Assembly (NCBI GenBank): GCA_029974035.1 | Contig: JARKQG010000049.1 | Coordinates: 6,545-70,544, forward strand | Direction: 5' to 3' | DNA from: Eubacteriales bacterium | GTDB taxonomy: Bacteria > Bacillota_A > Clostridia > Christensenellales > Aristaeellaceae | Length of the DNA: 64,000 nucleotides | Shown: positions 17,992 to 25,187 of the stretch, piece by piece | How positions within the stretch are numbered: position 1 is the stretch's first letter | How the letters are laid out: the number at the start of each line of letters is the position of its first letter | Made by a program: the position numbers and the translations under genes | Notes under the pieces: generated by a model | What the model was told of the DNA's origin: nothing | Seen by the model: the letters and a program-made list of their open reading frames with translations, nothing else | Databases searched by the model: none

Positions 17992-19444
17992 CTTTCAGCA
18001 CCTCCCCATCCCGAAGCATCTGCGCCGCGCGCTTCACCAGCGCATGGTCGCCGCCGGCGGACACCAACCCCGCCACCAGATCCCCGCTGCGGACCACCGC
18101 CGGGAACCAGAAGGTGCACTCGTCCCGCCGGTCGGCGACGCTCACCGGAACGCCCAGCGCCCGCGCGTCCTCGCCCACCTGCCGGTTCACCTCGCGCGAG
18201 GAGGTGACCGCGACGGCCATCGCCGCGCCCGCAAGGTCGCTTTTCAGGTATTCCCTGGAGATCCACGAAATATCGCCCCGCTCCGCCAGCGGGTGAAGCC
18301 CCGGCGCCAGCCGGGGGGCCACGACGGTGATCCGGGCGCCGAAGGGGAGGAGGGCGTTGACCCTGCGGGCGGCGATCCGGCCGCCGCCCACCACCACCAC
18401 GTCCCGGCCCGACAGGTCGATGAAGATCGGGAACCGGGGCGGCGCCCCGGCCGCGCTGCGCGCCAGGTGCCACCGTTCAAACCGCTCCAGGTATTCCTCC
18501 GCGATGCGGCGCGCCGACAGAATCTGGGAGACGTTCAGATCGCGCAGCCCGTCGGGCTTCAGATCGTCCAGGTTGATCAGCGTCGCGCCGGGCAGCGCGC
18601 CCACCGCGAGCTCGATGTCCCGCGGCATCGCAAGATCGACAAACAGCCGGTCGGCCGCCGGGAGGCACGCCACCTGCGCCGCCCGCACCACGGTCTGCGC
18701 GCTGGATGTGGCGCTGACGATGAGCGGCGTCCGGGCCGCGCAGGCGGGCCACGCGTCAAAGGGTACGAACTGCGCGCCTTCTCCCTCGGCGCCGTCCCTG
18801 GGCCGGTGGGTGCGGCGCGCCACCGTCACGCGGCACCCGCGGGCGAGGAGCGCGGCCGTCGTGAGCATGCCCATGGCGCCGCCGCCGATGACCAGCGCCT
18901 GCCTTCCCGCCAGGCCGCCCAGGCGCGCCTCGGCCTCCCGGATGGCGCGCTCCGCGACGGAGGCGTCCGCCCGCACGAAGCGGAGCTCCGACCGGATCCG
19001 CTTCCCGCAGGTCTGCGCCAGCCGGAAGAGCGTGCTGAGGGCGGCGTCCATCGCGCCGCACGCCTGGGCGGCTTCGGCGGCCGACCGGATCTGGGCGAGG
19101 ATCTGGTCCTCCCCCAGCACCTGCGAGCACAGCCCCGCCGCCACCTGCATCAGGTGCAGCGCCGCGTCCCGCCCCCGGCGCACCCGCACGGGGCCGCGGT
19201 TCTCCTCGCCGGAAAGCCCCAGCGCGCCCAGGAGCAGCGCGGCCGCGTCCGCCTCCGCGCCTTCCCGCAGGCTGAGATAGAGCTCCGTCCGGTTGCAGGT
19301 ATTGACCAGCGCGTAGCCCTCCGCCCCGCCCGATGCCTTGAGGGCGTCCAGCGCCGAGGCGCGCGCCTGGTCTGTGAGCGCAAAGCGCTCCCGAATCTCT
19401 ATCCCGGCCGTTTCGTGGTCCACGCCCGCCATTGCAATCATCAT
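17963..19444 (-). CDS. hemA: Glutamyl-tRNA reductase fused to a precorrin-2 dehydrogenase-like domain
   Basis: A 493-residue fusion. Residues 1 to about 325 are HemA, which reduces glutamyl-tRNA(Glu) to glutamate-1-semialdehyde: catalytic Cys50 in VNTCNRTELY, then VLGEDQILAQIR and the NADPH fold ALVIGGGAMGML. The usual C-terminal dimerisation domain of about 100 residues is missing. From about residue 338 the chain is a Met8/CysG-N/SirC domain (DVVVVGGGRIAARRVNALL) that oxidises precorrin-2 to sirohydrochlorin. At the position where this family usually has an aspartate pair the sequence reads TSSR (about 414-417). Start 19444 is chosen over the ATG 18 bases upstream because GGAG lies eight bases before it. 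First gene behind the cobalamin riboswitch. Confidence 0.9.
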   Translation of the reverse strand: MMIAMAGVDHETAGIEIRERFALTDQARASALDALKASGGAEGYALVNTCNRTELYLSLREGAEADAAALLLGALGLSGEENRGPVRVRRGRDAALHLMQVAAGLCSQVLGEDQILAQIRSAAEAAQACGAMDAALSTLFRLAQTCGKRIRSELRFVRADASVAERAIREAEARLGGLAGRQALVIGGGAMGMLTTAALLARGCRVTVARRTHRPRDGAEGEGAQFVPFDAWPACAARTPLIVSATSSAQTVVRAAQVACLPAADRLFVDLAMPRDIELAVGALPGATLINLDDLKPDGLRDLNVSQILSARRIAEEYLERFERWHLARSAAGAPPRFPIFIDLSGRDVVVVGGGRIAARRVNALLPFGARITVVAPRLAPGLHPLAERGDISWISREYLKSDLAGAAMAVAVTSSREVNRQVGEDARALGVPVSVADRRDECTFWFPAVVRSGDLVAGLVSAGGDHALVKRAAQMLRDGEVLKDAQNSDWQP

Positions 19445-19474
19445 GTACGCCGCTCCGTCCATGCCGCCGCGCGC

Positions 19475-19510
19475 TCAAAAGAAACGCCCTCCCCGGTTAC
19501 GGGGAGGGCG
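19475..19510 (-). terminator. Second intrinsic terminator of the riboswitch leader
   Basis: On the minus strand CGCCCTCCCC and GGGGAGGGCG (19485-19494 and 19501-19510) form a perfect 10-bp stem around a six-base loop, followed by TTTCTTTT (19477-19484). It ends about 30 bases before the hemA start. Confidence 0.85.
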
Positions 19511-19518
19511 TGGCACGG

Positions 19519-19540
19519 CAAAAAAGGCGGGAACCGCCTT
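19519..19540 (-). terminator. First intrinsic terminator of the riboswitch leader
   Basis: On the minus strand AAGGCGG and CCGCCTT (7-bp stem, TTC loop, 19524-19540) are followed by a run of Ts down to 19520. It is the nearer of the two terminators below the aptamer and probably forms when cobalamin is bound. Confidence 0.8.
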
Positions 19541-19602
19541 GCGCCATGTCACATCGATAAGAGCCCGTTAACGGTGTGATCTGCCGCGAAACCGCGGCTA
19601 TG

Positions 19603-19765
19603 TGGATCGGGCAGGTCTTCTGGCTTCGGCCTCTCCCTCGCGCCTTCCCGCGCAGCGCGCAGTGGCAATGGCAAGGGGCATTGGGCCGTTACAGCGGCGA
19701 TCCCGCGCGGGTTTTTCACCCGGCTTCCCTATTCTCCCGCGCGTGACGCGCGGGCACCTGATCCA
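19603..19765 (-). ncRNA. Cobalamin (AdoCbl-type) riboswitch aptamer
   Basis: Read on the minus strand, the conserved cobalamin-riboswitch blocks occur in order: GGTGCCC after the P1 strand TGGATC, GGGAAGCCGGGTGAAAAACC, CGCTGTAACGG, the B12-box element GCCACTG, GGGAAGGC, and AGCCAGAAGACCTGCC, closing with the P1 partner GATCCA. A further hairpin GCCGCG-GTTT-CGCGGC (19582-19597 region) follows. With the two terminators downstream, the arrangement is a transcriptional OFF switch that lowers expression of hemA through hemL when cobalamin is plentiful. Subclass and exact ends would need a covariance model. Confidence 0.93.
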
Positions 19766-19780
19766 GTTTCTACGATTATT

Positions 19781-19809
19781 ATTCTACAAAAGAAAGCGCC
19801 GGATGTCAA
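19781..19809 (-). promoter_or_regulatory. Promoter of the riboswitch-hem operon
   Basis: Minus-strand TTGACA (19804-19809) and TAGAAT (19781-19786) are separated by 17 bp. Transcription would start about 19774, nine bases before the aptamer P1 stem. It lies in the gap after the 3' end of the MarR-domain pseudogene. Confidence 0.85.
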
Positions 19810-19824
19810 CCGCGGAGCAAAAGG

Positions 19825-20850
19825 TCAGCCCTCCGCGTCAAAGGCGGCCCGGAGCGCCTCCAGCAGCCGATCGTCCAGCCGCGCGAGGGCGGACAGCTCC
19901 TCCTGGGAAAAGGCGCACAGCGCCCTTTCCTCGATGTCGCGCAGCCGGCGGTGCAGCGGCTGGAACAGCGCCTCGCCGCGCTCGGTGCGGAAGATGAGCG
20001 CGCTGCGGTGGTCCTCCCGGCTGGTCTGCCGCCGGATGAGGCCCTCCCGCTCCAGCCGCGCGAGCACGCCCGTCAGCGTCTGCGGCGGCATCACGAGGGC
20101 CGCGGCGATGTCCGAAGGGCGCACGCCCCGCGCGTGGTGTGAAACCATGTGCATCACCGAGTATTCCGTAAAGGAGAGCGGCCGCGCCTGAAACCAGTTT
20201 TGGTACAGCTGCGCCTGCCGCCTGGAAAACCGGATGTGGCGGCCAAAGAGCGCGACCTGCGGGATCGCGGCCTGCTCGTCGGCGGCGGGCCTGCGCGCCG
20301 TCAGGCACACCAGCGCCGCACCGCCCCCCAGCGCGGCAAGCCCCCGCGCCTCCCGCGACAGGATGTGCAGAAAGCCCAGTCCCCTCGCCCTTTCGTCCAG
20401 ACCGTCCTCCGCGTCCAGCGAAACCAGCAGGCCGCCCTTTTTCAGAAGCCGCCTGCCCTCCGCCAGCGCCCGCTCCGGCTCGTCCAAATGCCCGAACAGC
20501 TCGCAGGCCACCACCGCGTCGAAGGACTCATCTTCAAAATCCATCCTCCGGCAGTTCATGACGCGGAAGTCGATGCGCTGCTTTCAGGACAGCGACGCCT
20601 CGTAGGCGCATTGAATCATCGCGGGGGCGCTGTCGACGCCAATGACGGCATGACCCAGCCCCGCCAACAGAATTGCCGCAAAGCCGCTTCCGGTGCCCAT
20701 ATCCAGCACCCGCAGCGGCTTTTCCGGCGGCAGCAGCGCGCCCAGAAACGCCCGCCACCGCGCCGCGCCCGCGCCGGACAGCGCCTCCGCCCGCTCCGAG
20801 GCCAGCCCATCCGCCGCCGCGTTCCAGAAATCGACGTCCTCCCGATGCAT
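19825..20850 (-). pseudogene. SAM methyltransferase-MarR regulator fusion, interrupted by an in-frame TGA
   Basis: From ATG 20850 (GAGGAG nine bases upstream) one frame runs through 342 codons to 19825, broken only by a TGA at 20584-20586. Before it: a class I methyltransferase start with VLDMGTGSGFAAILLAG and VIGVDSAPAM. After it, in the same frame, the same fold continues (FEDESFDAVVACELFGHL, LLKKGGLLVSLD), then a MarR winged helix (SFTEYSVMHMV, RPSDIAAALVMPPQTLTG, GLIRRQTSREDHRS). The stop therefore splits one Rossmann domain. Neighbouring genes use TGA as a true stop, so global reassignment is ruled out. A nonsense mutation (for example CGA to TGA) or a sequencing error is likely. The MarR half could still be made from an internal ATG at 20559. 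Confidence 0.8.
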
Positions 20851-20926
20851 CGAACCACGCTCCTCGCTACCAATATACCCAAACCCCCGCCGCGTGTCAA
20901 CGCAGGGTCGCCCGCGCCGGATATTT

Positions 20927-20961
20927 GATACTGAATCGTATAAACTAATACTTGACAGTAT
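20927..20961. promoter_or_regulatory. AT-rich divergent control region with palindromes
   Basis: Between the MarR-fusion pseudogene (-) and cbiM (+). ATACT-TGAC-AGTAT at 20948-20961 is a perfect 5-bp inverted repeat with a four-base centre, and ATAC-N6-GTAT lies at 20928-20941, 20 bp away. TTGACA at 20952-20957 falls inside the first palindrome and may be the cbiM -35. Size and symmetry fit MarR-type operators, so autoregulation plus control of the cobalt transporter is plausible. Confidence 0.5.
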
Positions 20962-21056
20962 ATTATGCGCGTGATGCATTGGTGCGGGGAAACGGCGCCC
21001 GCGGCGCGGCCGCCGTTTCGGGGATCATACCGACGTTGAAAAGAGGCGGATGGGCA

Positions 21057-21809
21057 ATGCGGTATTCAAGATCGGAACGGTGGACGCTGAGTCTCGCGGT
21101 TGCGTTCGCGGTCGTCTTTTCCCTCTCGTGGACGGCCGGGGCGATGCACATCATGGAGGGATACCTGCCGCTGGGCCACTGTGTGGCCTGGGGCGCGGTG
21201 AGCCTGCCGTTTCTGGTGGCGGGCGTCATCCGCATCCGGCACACGGTCCAGAAGAGCCGGCGCACGCTGATGCTGCTGGCGATGTCCGGCGCGTACGTAT
21301 TCGTGCTGTCCTCGCTGAAGATTCCGTCCGTCACGGGCAGCTGCAGCCACATGACGGGCACCGGGCTTTCGGCAATCCTCTTCGGCGCGTCGGCGACGAG
21401 CGTCCTGGGCATCATCGTGCTGATCTTCCAGGCGCTGTTGCTGGCCCACGGCGGGCTGACCACGCTGGGCGCGAACACCTTCAGCATGGCCATCGCGGGC
21501 CCGCTCTTCACCGTGCTTTTGTACAAGGCGGGGAAGAAGCTGAGCGTCAACCGCAAGGTCAACGTGTTTCTGGCCGCGGCATTGGGCGATCTTTTCACCT
21601 ACTGCGTCACCAGCGTGCAGCTTGCGCTGGCCTATCCCAGCGCGGAGGGCGGCGTGGCGGCCAGCGCCGCAAAGTTCTTGGGCGTGTTTGCGCCCACGCA
21701 GGTCCCCCTGGCCATTGTGGAGGGCATTCTGACGGTGCTGATCGTGATGGGCCTTGAGAGCTTTGCCACCGAGGAGCTCCGGGATATTTCGTTTGTGGAG
21801 GGCGCGTGA
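21057..21809 (+). CDS. cbiM: Energy-coupling factor cobalt transporter, substrate-binding membrane subunit
   Basis: A 250-residue membrane protein that captures Co2+. After an N-terminal signal-like helix comes [14 protein letters not shown], the hallmark CbiM sequence whose N-terminal Met-His-Ile after cleavage coordinates the metal. [17 protein letters not shown] carries further metal-site residues. The ATG 21057 has GAGGCGG upstream. cbiN follows after three bases and cbiQO downstream, giving the standard cbiMNQO order. The locus lies beside the sirohydrochlorin-cobaltochelatase genes, which use the imported cobalt. No riboswitch is seen in its short leader. Confidence 0.95.
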   Translation: MRYSRSERWTLSLAVAFAVVFSLSWTAGAMHIMEGYLPLGHCVAWGAVSLPFLVAGVIRIRHTVQKSRRTLMLLAMSGAYVFVLSSLKIPSVTGSCSHMTGTGLSAILFGASATSVLGIIVLIFQALLLAHGGLTTLGANTFSMAIAGPLFTVLLYKAGKKLSVNRKVNVFLAAALGDLFTYCVTSVQLALAYPSAEGGVAASAAKFLGVFAPTQVPLAIVEGILTVLIVMGLESFATEELRDISFVEGA

Positions 21810-21812
21810 GCG

Positions 21813-22142
21813 ATGAACAGCAGCAAGAAAACGGTCATCGTCCTGATTCTCGTGGTCCTGGCGATCGTCCTGTTGCCGCCTCTGTTTCTGAAGGGCGCGG
21901 AGTTTGGCGGCAGCGACGATGCGGGCAGCCAGATGGTGGAGGAGGTCACCGGCGCGGCGTACACCCCCTGGTTCACGCCCGTGCTTGAGAACATGATCGG
22001 CGGCGAACTGCCCGGCGAAATCGAAAGCCTCTTTTTCTGCGTGCAGACGGGCATCGGCGTGGGCATCATCGCCTACTTCTTCGGGTATCTGGTGGCGCGG
22101 AAGAGGTTCTCCGCCGCGCCCAGGGGCTCGGCCGCGCCGTAA
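21813..22142 (+). CDS. cbiN: Cobalt transporter auxiliary subunit
   Basis: A 109-residue protein with two membrane helices (about residues 7-27 and 70-92) and an extracytoplasmic loop between them containing GAEFGGSDD and AYTPWFTPV, as usual for CbiN. It assists metal loading of CbiM. It starts three bases after the cbiM stop. The C-terminal tail ([13 protein letters not shown]) is short and basic. It is separated from cbiQ by a 57-base gap with a strong hairpin. Confidence 0.93.
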   Translation: MNSSKKTVIVLILVVLAIVLLPPLFLKGAEFGGSDDAGSQMVEEVTGAAYTPWFTPVLENMIGGELPGEIESLFFCVQTGIGVGIIAYFFGYLVARKRFSAAPRGSAAP

Positions 22143-22154
22143 GAAACGCATGAA

Positions 22155-22186
22155 CCGGGGCCGCGCGGCCACCCGTGCGGCCCCGG
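22155..22186 (+). other. Inverted repeat between cbiN and cbiQ
   Basis: CCGGGGCCGC at 22155-22164 pairs with GCGGCCCCGG at 22177-22186. No T-tract follows. It may tune the ratio of the membrane subunits to the CbiQO energy-coupling module. Confidence 0.55.
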
Positions 22187-22199
22187 GATGAGGTGAAGG

Positions 22200-23102
22200 A
22201 TGATCACCGCGCTCATGACGGCGGCCGTCGTCTGGTGCCTGTTTTCCGGACGGGTGCCGCCGCCGCTTCTTGTGCCGCTCAGCGCGGCGGCGGGCGCCGC
22301 CTTCGGCGCGGCCGCACGGCACGGGCATGAAAGCGTTTTGTCCGTGGACGCGCTGGCGCAGGCCTCCCGGCTGAACACGGTCAATCCGGGCCTGAAGTTC
22401 TGGTCCGCGCTGGCGCTGATGTGCCTGTGCGTCGCCTCCGGAAGCCCCGTTCCGGGGCTTTTTCTTGCCGGGGCGGCCCTCGTGCTGACGGTCTGGGCGG
22501 GCGGGCTCCGGCTCGGCGCCTACCTGCGCTTTCTGTCGCTTCCCGTTTCGTTTCTGATGATGGGCGCGCTGGTGCTGCTCTTTTCGGTGGCGGACGGGCC
22601 GGCGGGCGCGGTGAACATCCCCGCCTTCGGCGCGTGGCTGACGGTGCGCGCAGAAGCGCAGGCGCAGACGGCGCTGGTCATTGCCCGCGCCTTTGGCGCG
22701 GTCAGCTGCCTGTACCTGATCTGCCTCACCACCCCGATGCCGGAGCTGATCGGCGTATTGCGGCGCGCGCGCTGTCCGGACGTGGTGGTTGACCTCATGT
22801 ACCTCGTCTACCGGTACATCTTCATCCTGTTTGCGATGCACGGCGCGATGAAAAACGCCGCCGCGGGTCGGCTCGGCTACGCGGACTTTCGCGCGGCCTA
22901 CCGTACCACCGGGCGCATTTACGCAAACCTGCTGTCCCGCAGCTACCGGGTGGTCAACCGCAATTTTGACGCGATGGAGAGCCGGTGCTACGACGCGGGA
23001 ATCCGCTTTCTGGAAAAAAAGCGCGGGATCCCCCGCGCCCATCTGGCCGCCACGCTTGCCGTCGCGGCCCTGACCATTGCGCTGTATTGCGCGTTTCGCT
23101 GA
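22200..23102 (+). CDS. cbiQ: Cobalt transporter transmembrane energy-coupling subunit
   Basis: A 300-residue T component of the ECF-type cobalt importer. It has about five to six membrane helices and the CbiQ signature region near residue 40-60 (VDALAQASRLNTVNPGLKF). The coupling helices contain the Ala-Arg-Gly-like motifs that contact CbiO (ARAFGAVS near 165 and ESRCYDAGIR near 260). GAGGTGAAGG precedes the ATG. The gene is followed by cbiO after nine bases. Confidence 0.92.
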   Translation: MITALMTAAVVWCLFSGRVPPPLLVPLSAAAGAAFGAAARHGHESVLSVDALAQASRLNTVNPGLKFWSALALMCLCVASGSPVPGLFLAGAALVLTVWAGGLRLGAYLRFLSLPVSFLMMGALVLLFSVADGPAGAVNIPAFGAWLTVRAEAQAQTALVIARAFGAVSCLYLICLTTPMPELIGVLRRARCPDVVVDLMYLVYRYIFILFAMHGAMKNAAAGRLGYADFRAAYRTTGRIYANLLSRSYRVVNRNFDAMESRCYDAGIRFLEKKRGIPRAHLAATLAVAALTIALYCAFR

Positions 23103-23111
23103 GGTGCGCCC

Positions 23112-23960
23112 ATGGAAGAAGTGCTCCGCCTGGAGAACATCCGCTATTCGTACGATCACCGGATTCCCGCGCTGAAGGACGTATCCGTCCGCGTGGGCAG
23201 GGGGGAGCGCGTGGCCGTGCTGGGCAACAACGGCGCGGGCAAGAGCACCTTTTTTCTGTGCTGCAACCGCATCCTGCGCCCGCAGCAGGGCCGCATATTC
23301 CTCCGGGGGCGCGAAATCACGGACGCGAAAAAGGACATTCTGGCCCTCCGCCAGGCGGTGGGCGTGGTGTTTCAGGACCCCGACAGCCAGATGATCGCCG
23401 GCACCGTGGAGGACGAAATCAGCTTCGGGCCGATGAATCTGGGCCTTGCGGCGGACGAGGTGCGGCGGCGGGTGGACGAGGCCGTGATGCGGATGGATCT
23501 CAAGGGCTACGAGCGGCGCGCGCCCCAGTACCTGAGCGGGGGCGAAAAAAAGCGCGTGAGCATCGCGGACATCCTGGCGATGCGGCCCGACGTCATCCTG
23601 CTGGACGAGCCCACGGCGTCCCTCGATCCGCGGAACACCGACCGGCTGGAGGCGGCCCTGGCGCAGTTGCACCGGGAGGGCATGACCCTGGTGGTCTCCA
23701 CCCATGACGCGGACTTTGCCTACCGCTTTGCGGCGCGGGTGATCGTGTTTGCCGACGGGGAGATCGCCGCGGACGGCAGCCCGGAGGATGTGTTCTCCTC
23801 CGAGGCCGTGCTGGCGGGGGCCGGGCTCAAGCGGCCGCTGCTCTACGAAACCTATCGGCTGCTTTGCGATGCCTTCCCCGAGGCCGCCGCGGAGCGCGCC
23901 CCGACGCGGATCGAGGACATGCGGCGCTACATCCTGGGCCTAAAAACGCCCCGAAGGTGA
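23112..23960 (+). CDS. cbiO: Cobalt transporter ATPase
   Basis: A 282-residue ABC ATPase that powers the ECF importer. Walker A LGNNGAGKST (about 37-46), Q-loop VFQDPDSQMIAGTVEDEISF, signature YLSGGEKKRVSIA, Walker B VILLDEPTASLD and switch histidine in VVSTHDADFA are all intact. The QDPDxQ with 'TVEDEISFGP' is characteristic of EcfA/CbiO proteins. It is the last gene of cbiMNQO. Confidence 0.95.
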   Translation: MEEVLRLENIRYSYDHRIPALKDVSVRVGRGERVAVLGNNGAGKSTFFLCCNRILRPQQGRIFLRGREITDAKKDILALRQAVGVVFQDPDSQMIAGTVEDEISFGPMNLGLAADEVRRRVDEAVMRMDLKGYERRAPQYLSGGEKKRVSIADILAMRPDVILLDEPTASLDPRNTDRLEAALAQLHREGMTLVVSTHDADFAYRFAARVIVFADGEIAADGSPEDVFSSEAVLAGAGLKRPLLYETYRLLCDAFPEAAAERAPTRIEDMRRYILGLKTPRR

Positions 23961-23961
23961 C

Positions 23962-23990
23962 TTGCGCCCCCGCGCCGGCCGCGGTACAAT
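23962..23990 (+). promoter_or_regulatory. Promoter of the His-tailed DMT transporter gene
   Basis: TTGCGC (23962-23967) and TACAAT (23985-23990) are spaced by exactly 17 bp, directly after the cbiO stop. The gene thus has its own promoter, separable from cbiMNQO. Confidence 0.7.
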
Positions 23991-24040
23991 GGACGCGCCC
24001 GCCCTCCGGACGGGACACCCGGCCCGAAAGGGGGCCCGCC

Positions 24041-25096
24041 ATGAAAGACGAAAGAACGGGCGCGATGCTGGCCGCGCTGGCGGCGGCCGCGCTCTACGGG
24101 CTGAACGTCCCGCTGTCCAAGCTGCTGCTGGAGAAGGTGCCGGCGGCGCTGATGGCGGCGCTCCTCTATTTGGGCGCGGGGTTTGGCATGCTCGCCGTGC
24201 GCCTTGCCCGGCGCGCGATGGGGCGCGCCGGCGCGGACGCCCGCATCGCCCGGGCAGACCTGCCCTTTGTGGCGGGAATGGTGCTGCTGGACGCAGCGGC
24301 CCCGATCCTGCTGATGATGGGGTTGGCGGGGACCTCGCCGGCAAACGCGGCGCTCATGGGCAACTTTGAAATCGTCGCCACATCGCTGATCGCCTTTCTG
24401 CTCTTTCGTGAGCACGTCGGGCGGAAGATGTGGGCCGCCGTCGCGCTGATCACCGCTTCCAGCATGATCCTGTCCTTCGAGGGCGCGGCCAGCCTCTCCT
24501 TTGGCGCGGGCTCGGCGCTCGTGCTCATGGCGGCGGTGGCGTGGGGGCTGGAAAACAACTGCACCCGCATGCTGTCGTTGAAGGACCCGACGCAGATCGT
24601 CGCCATCAAGGGGCTGGGCTCGGGCGCCGTCTCGCTGGGGCTGGCGCACCTTCTGGGGCAGGGCGGCGCGCCCCTCGGGTACGCCCTGGCGGCAATGGCG
24701 CTGGGGTTTGTGTGCTACGGCCTCAGCATCGCCCTGTACGTGCTGGCCCAGCGGACGCTGGGCGCGGCGCGGACCAGCGCCTGCTACGCGGTCGCGCCCT
24801 TTGTGGGCGTGGCGCTCTCGGCGGCCATCTTCGGCCAGCGGTTCGAGCCTCCGTTTCTGCTGGCGCTGGCGGTGATGATCGTTGGGGCGTATTTTGCCGC
24901 CTCGGAGCGCCACCGGCACGCCCACGTCCACGAGGCACTGGCCCACGAACACCGCCACAGCCACGCGGACGGCCACCACACCCACGCTCACGGCGCCCCG
25001 GTCGCCGGCGCTCACAGCCATTTTCACACCCACGAGCCGGTGGAGCATACCCACAGCCACACGCCGGACCTCCACCACACCCATCCCCACCCCTGA
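24041..25096 (+). CDS. EamA/DMT-family transporter with a histidine-rich C-terminal tail
   Basis: A 351-residue protein starting at ATG 24041 (GAAAGGGGG upstream). Residues 1 to about 287 contain ten hydrophobic segments in two EamA repeats (LYGLNVPLSKLLLEKVPA opens the first; AVAWGLENNCTRML opens the second). The last ~62 residues hold about 23 histidines in HxH and HH patterns, together with Asp/Glu. DMT proteins usually export metabolites; a tail like this is expected to bind Ni, Co or Zn ions. Position right after the cobalt importer suggests a metal-linked function such as cobalt or nickel efflux or sensing. No characterised homologue is identified here. Confidence 0.8.
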   Translation: MKDERTGAMLAALAAAALYGLNVPLSKLLLEKVPAALMAALLYLGAGFGMLAVRLARRAMGRAGADARIARADLPFVAGMVLLDAAAPILLMMGLAGTSPANAALMGNFEIVATSLIAFLLFREHVGRKMWAAVALITASSMILSFEGAASLSFGAGSALVLMAAVAWGLENNCTRMLSLKDPTQIVAIKGLGSGAVSLGLAHLLGQGGAPLGYALAAMALGFVCYGLSIALYVLAQRTLGAARTSACYAVAPFVGVALSAAIFGQRFEPPFLLALAVMIVGAYFAASERHRHAHVHEALAHEHRHSHADGHHTHAHGAPVAGAHSHFHTHEPVEHTHSHTPDLHHTHPHP

Positions 25097-25129
25097 CGCG
25101 CCCGCGCCGCCCACGGCCTGAGTAAGAAA

Positions 25130-25156
25130 GGGAGCCGCATTTATGCTGCGGCTCCC
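25130..25156. terminator. Bidirectional intrinsic terminator
   Basis: GGGAGCCGCA (25130-25139) and TGCGGCTCCC (25147-25156) make a perfect 10-bp stem with a seven-base loop between convergent genes. TGTTT follows on the plus strand, and TTTCTTAC on the minus strand, so it can end both the DMT transporter and GH31 transcripts. Confidence 0.85.
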
Positions 25157-25187
25157 TGTTTGCGCGCCCATCGGCCCGCCGGAAAAA

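Noticed and set aside
20584..20586. Selenocysteine at the in-frame TGA of the methyltransferase-MarR gene
   Set aside because: The position is in a loop of a SAM fold, with no redox partner and no obvious SECIS-like stem read by eye; a mutation or sequence error is simpler.
20980..21056. A cobalamin riboswitch before cbiM
   Set aside because: The leader is under 100 bases and only has a GGTGC-like word and one inverted repeat; the conserved core blocks are absent.
21066..23705. 879-codon frame antisense to cbiMNQO
   Set aside because: His/Arg/Gln-rich composition typical of GC-rich antisense frames; the plus strand holds four well-recognised genes across it.
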